Of a stretch of DNA of 64,000 nucleotides, positions 59,901 through 64,000 are shown piece by piece. Within the stretch, counting starts at the first letter, position 1. Each line of letters opens with the position of its first letter. Source of the stretch: Diphasiastrum complanatum (taxonomy: Eukaryota > Streptophyta > Lycopodiopsida > Lycopodiales > Lycopodiaceae); the NCBI GenBank assembly GCA_029204225.1, contig CM055109.1:22594422-22658421 (forward strand), written 5' to 3'. The position numbers and the translations under genes are program-made. The notes beneath the pieces were generated by a model that was given only the letters and a program-made list of their open reading frames with translations, ran no database searches and was not told the DNA's origin.

Positions 59901-62900
59901 AAATACGCTGACAAAACAAGAATATCATCAAAAGTACCTGCAAAAAGTTTTTGTTTGGTAAGCATCTATCCAATGCAAGAAATTTTGTGGTTCGTTCCTC
60001 ACTTCTATGCTCTACAACAGCAGCAAACTTGGTGTGTAGGTGGGCTGCAAACCAATAAGAGGGCTTTAGCTTTTGCAAAAGCAACTCAGCAGGTTTGCTC
60101 CCAAGAGTATCACGCTCCACCTGAACAGAAAATACAACACTCCAGATAATCCTTCACATTGAACACGATCTAGACAACAATCACTACCTATCTGCGTGCT
60201 AGCCTGACCTAATTACACTTCAAAGATTACAATCTTGACTAAAAGCTTGGTCCCAATCATAAGAAATTTTAGGCTGCTGATTCTTTAAACATAATCCATA
60301 TTGTGTCCACATATCACGCTAACTTGTTTCTGCAGAAAACTAAATGAGATTAAGATCGCACACCTCTTCTTGAAAAAAAGGCTTATGCTTGAGTAAATCC
60401 TGTACATTCCCACACTTGGCAATGCCACGCGGCCAATCATGAGAAATAAAGATGTCCAACGGCTCATCAACTTGCATAAGCTTCTCAACATCATACTCAC
60501 GAACATGGTAAACAGACCTTATATCGTTGTTATTGTAAGGAGCACGTTCATAATGGCCTGCAAAGGAGTCCAAGGTTGCTCACTTCAGAACCAATCCTGT
60601 CATGTTTTGCGACTCTATAATAATGCAACAAAAGCAAAGAAGCTTCAAAAGGCTTGAAGAATGTGGCCAACTATTAAAGATTCACTTGCCTGTTCGATAA
60701 TCTCGAATGTTGTATATGCCTGACAAGCCACCAATACGAAGTCCACCAAAATGTATTACTCCTGCGAAACCTAAAAATCTTATATTGGGAGCCACCCAAC
60801 CTCCGTAATATCTGACCTAGTGCAGCCATCACCAAGCGAAGAAAACCACTCAATATCTATAGAAGAAAAAGCCTTATTTTCAGCTTATCTGGTCTGATAT
60901 GGGCTTTTCTACTTCCAAGTACAAACCAGGCTGCAGCATGTGCTCTTATAAGAAATGTTTCAATCAACGTAAATGCCAATATACCAAGAGCAGACCAACT
61001 ATATCAAAAGGATAGAATGGCACAGATTCCTAGTTTAGGCAAATATTTTTCATACATTGGAAAAATCAACAAAACCAAGCGCACGGCCTAAAATCATTCT
61101 AGATTTTGCTCGTGGAGTAAGAAGAAAGACATATTGATGTGATTTACATACCAAAGGAACACAATACACAAGGTTTGGTTCAAGTATTTATCTTCTTGTG
61201 GAAGCATAGTATGTCTCCAAAATAAAACTAAAATGCAACTAGTAGTGAAACTTATGGTACTTTTTTTGAAATGGACGTACTTTGATGGATTGTTGACATA
61301 AAGATAGCGTTTCTGGGAATGTTTTTGCCCAGAAATACGTTTCTGGGTAACTATGGTGCCAGGCTCTCTGTGTTATGTATCACAACTATTCCCTTGCATT
61401 AAACATTCATGTCATCCGTTAAGATCTGCAACTTGACTCAGGAATATATTTTTTCGATGGATTCGCCACACCACTTATTTTCCCAACCTCATTCATGGTT
61501 CCTATCTAATCATCGACAAAAACATTTTCACTTATGATCAAAAAAAGATATTCCTATTGGATTGATGTAGAAACAATGTGCCTTTAGTTATTTTGATTCC
61601 CACAGCTGCCTTCCTTTGTCCCTCCATTTCTGAATTCTCCTTAACTTCTCCTTTTCTTTTCTCAATGTTCTCCTTTATTCTTACCATTTCCTTGTTATCA
61701 GCTCATTTTCCCTTTTCTTCTCCCTTAGTTTGCCCTTCTCCATTCACAAAATGCTACACGTCACGTTGACACTTGCATTTGTAGCAATGAGTGTGGTTGT
61801 GTTGAAGTATTTCCACGTGAGCTTAAAAACGGTTGAAGCCTATCCATACATAGACATAACATTCCACATGAAATATCATGTCAAAACCAAACAAGCTAGG
61901 CATCTTAATCTAGAATGCCATAAGCAATAATGAAGAGCTCAAAAAAGGGACACGACGCATGTCGACCATGTGTCAGATACATCTAAACAAACCCTACAAG
62001 TTGTAGCATCATAGAACCAGACTCGTTGATGTATAAGAAGCCACAGTATCAAGAATTGCAATGGTTTACTTTTATTATAGTAAGACATCAAACTAGCGCA
62101 CACCACTATCTTCTACCATCTCCCGATTGTTATCCTCCACCAAACACTCTTTTTCTTTGTTGTGTTTTTTAAACGTTCAAGACTATTCAAATTCGAATAG
62201 TTCCTACTAAGAAAAGAAGCATTATGAAAATTGAATGCTCCAAATAGTTCAAATCATCCACATTTCATATGTAGTGCATCACATCCTAAGGATACAAAAC
62301 ACATTTTAGGCGATATAGCAAGTTACAACCAGGTTGAAGGACATGTCAGCTTAAATCTTTGAAGCACCATCAAGATACTAAGCCCTTACACTGTCTAAGA
62401 AAGTTTGCACACAGGATATTGTATGAACCATAAATTGACCTACAAATTTTACAGAAGAACATGTTTGGAAAGGAAAACGTATAATAAATGTCACAAACTC
62501 AAATTATGGAGCATCACATCCAATTGGCAGACCAACTACTATGAACAACCATATCACTAAAACAAATTGCCTACAAACCAATCAACAAGTACAAAGAAGT
62601 ATCTAAATTTTGTCATGAATTGAAAGTTAATTTCCAAAAAACACATAATAAGATAATGCTCAAAAGATTACAAACAACTTACAACTCCCACAAATAATTC
62701 GATGCCTCATGATTCCCTCCAACAAATAGAACAGGATATGGAGCTTTTTCTTCACCACAGTAGTACTTCCAAAAAGTGTTCATGCTTCGGTATTTTGGAG
62801 GGCAAGCCAGTGCCTCAAGGTCTTCTTCATTTCTCACAGCCTGCATATGTAAGAAACAAATGCATCAATTGCAAAGACACATGTTAAAACACTTGCAAGC

Positions 62901-63286
62901 ACATTTACTCAATTTGAAACATCCATTCACATGGCATGTATTTAAGAGCTTCTTGAGCCTAATAGGCAGCTTAACGAATGTGAGAACAACCAATGTCATG
63001 TACAATGTAAAGACATGGAATTTTGACTTCTACTTCAGATTCATATCTGGGAATCCATAGTACCAAATAATTGTTTTGCTGCAAGTCTGGTGATATGGAT
63101 GGATGTGAATCTTAAATAATATTAAATAAATCAAGCCCTGCTTTGTGGGTGATACTTAAAAACCTGGAAATCTCCACAGCATATAAGAAGGTCAATTTTG
63201 GTGTTTTCAGTTTGTTCCAAATGTTGCAATGTTGCAAATATATTATCAAGGTCGCCATGTGCACAACCTTCCACTGCAATCTGCAT
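56946..63286 (-). CDS. DBR1: Lariat debranching enzyme, 9 coding exons
   Basis: This enzyme is a nuclear metallophosphoesterase that hydrolyses the 2'-5' branch of excised intron lariats. Exons are 63286-63164, 62840-62683, 60811-60690, 60557-60364, 60120-59938, 59654-59536, 58346-58189, 57556-57422 and 57151-56946. They total 1398 nt, 465 aa plus stop, with all phases consistent. The start is the ATG of [14 protein letters not shown]. Metal-binding motifs are GCxHGxLD (7-14), GDFQ (38-41), GNHE (83-86), HDWP (174-177) and HLH (226-228), all intact. The C-terminal DBR1 domain includes FDEEWLAIT, and the protein ends in an acidic tail ([15 protein letters not shown]). Intron 3 has a GC donor; the other eight are GT-AG. 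Introns are 132 bp to 1.9 kb. The gene appears complete and functional. It lies on the same strand as the CPP gene, with 15 kb of repeat-rich DNA between. Confidence 0.95.
58826..58890. repeat. hAT-like end with GGTTCGAACCG motifs in DBR1 intron 6
   Basis: GAGTTGCATTGAACCGCGGTTCGAACCG aligned in pieces with the CAAGGTTGCATCCCGATTCGAAC end of the large hAT element, followed by GCCGATTCGAACC. Only one end is visible. Confidence 0.45.
60558..60689 (-). other. DBR1: GC-AG intron 3 of DBR1
   Basis: On the minus strand exon 3 ends ACAG and the intron opens GCAAGT; it closes TTTGCAG before GCCATTATGAACG. ACA G joined to GC CAT TAT gives the conserved T-G-H-Y-E-R. The nearest GT (in GCAAGT) would give a TGA stop shortly after the junction. 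The AG|GCAAGT form is the known consensus for GC donors. Confidence 0.85.
60812..62682 (-). other. DBR1: DBR1 intron 2 (1.9 kb), nothing recognised
   Basis: Intron between the GNHE-coding exon and the YYGGW exon. It is AT-rich, with no transposon domain or RNA gene seen. Confidence 0.6.
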
Positions 63287-63331
63287 GCAAAGTACTGAAC
63301 CATCAAAGCCAGAAAATAGTTTCAACAAGGA

Positions 63332-63457
<126 letters not shown>

Positions 63458-63589
63458 GGATGATTTTTGTGATGTTTATAGTACTGCCCCGCTTTCTTCA
63501 TCCCATCCTCATCAGGTGTAATATCTATTTGTGAAATTAGAATATATCCAATTTCACAAAATTATATAGAGAAATCACATCCTCATCAG

Positions 63590-64000
63590 GTGTAACCCTT
63601 TGTTGATCATCGTCTTTATCATTATGGTTGTATTCCCAATTCCCTTGATGCTCATTCTAAATTGTTGTCTAATGCCCATTCTTCTCCTGTTGGTGGCCAT
63701 TATATTTGTCTTAATGACCACTTCTAATGGCCATCCATGAAATATGAACTCTCATTTCTTATCCGTCAGTACTTTTGTGCCCGTAATAAGTACTCCAGTG
63801 CCAAGTCCGCTAGCTTGCTCCAAAGTTGGCCCATTCCTCGTCACCAGTGGACAGACATTTCTATGGACTTTATCATTGGCCTACCTCATACCCAACGTGG
63901 TCATGACTCATGTATGGTGATGGTTGATCAAATCTCAAAACAGGCACATTTCATCCTGGCCCACAACACTATCATTGTAGAGCAGTGTGCACACTTATTT
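63590..64000 (+). mobile_element. Ty3/gypsy integrase relic, runs off the window
   Basis: The plus-strand frame reads VDHRLYHYGCIPNSLDAHSK, then GGHY and WPSMKYEL around an in-frame TAA near 63725, consistent with the integrase zinc-binding region. The core start follows (SWPIPRHQWTDISMDFIIGL, MVMVDQISKQAHFI), with the first catalytic Asp in the SMDFI context. It continues past 64000. It is inactive because of the stop. Confidence 0.85.

Overview
This is a window of nuclear DNA from a land plant. The evidence is spliced plant-type genes with GT-AG introns, plant copia, gypsy, hAT and LINE elements, and a plant-family CPP/TCX transcription factor. Introns reach about 10 kb and are packed with transposons, which suggests a large, repeat-rich genome such as a gymnosperm, fern or early-diverging angiosperm. 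The species cannot be fixed from the sequence.

Two host genes can be reconstructed exon by exon with matching splice phases, both on the minus strand. (1) A CPP/TCX (tesmin/TSO1-like CXC) gene has its coding sequence between 41848 and 10872 in ten exons, 635 codons. Its three large introns (9.5, 10.2 and 5.8 kb) hold most of the mobile DNA in the first two thirds of the window. (2) A lariat debranching enzyme gene (DBR1) has its coding sequence between 63286 and 56946 in nine exons, 465 codons. One of its introns uses a GC-AG boundary.

Layout: 400-1800 decayed hAT transposase; 5083-7190 copia pol remnant split by a 781-bp solo-LTR-like insertion with a 5-bp target duplication; 7200-10870 no recognisable gene (3' flank of the CPP gene); 10872-41848 CPP/TCX gene. 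Its intron 6 (14001-19845) carries two LINE reverse-transcriptase relics, a 339-bp hAT-type MITE with an 8-bp target duplication and a copia gag relic. Its intron 5 (20215-30458) carries a gypsy RT relic, a perfect 55-bp hairpin, a hAT relic and a copia element with both LTRs. Its intron 4 (30637-40139) carries a complete-ended 5.7-kb hAT element and a gypsy RT/RNase H relic.

The interval between the two genes (41849-56945) holds the CPP upstream region, a hairpin plus tandem repeat, two successive copia relics on the plus strand, an unrecognised and apparently spliced gene relic (49398-51620), a deleted copia on the minus strand and a gypsy RNase H/PPT relic. DBR1 follows. A gypsy integrase relic runs off the right edge.

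The host genes are independent: one encodes a DNA-binding regulator, the other an RNA-processing enzyme. The retroelements and LINEs all show deletions, stops or frameshifts. The hAT element at 31828-37521 is the best preserved structurally (ends, target duplication, BED finger and C-terminal dimerisation region) but has an in-frame stop. The items most worth a second look are the hAT element with its GGTTCGAACC subterminal palindromes and related sequences elsewhere, the perfect hairpin in intron 5, the GC-AG intron in DBR1, and the unidentified gene relic near 50 kb.
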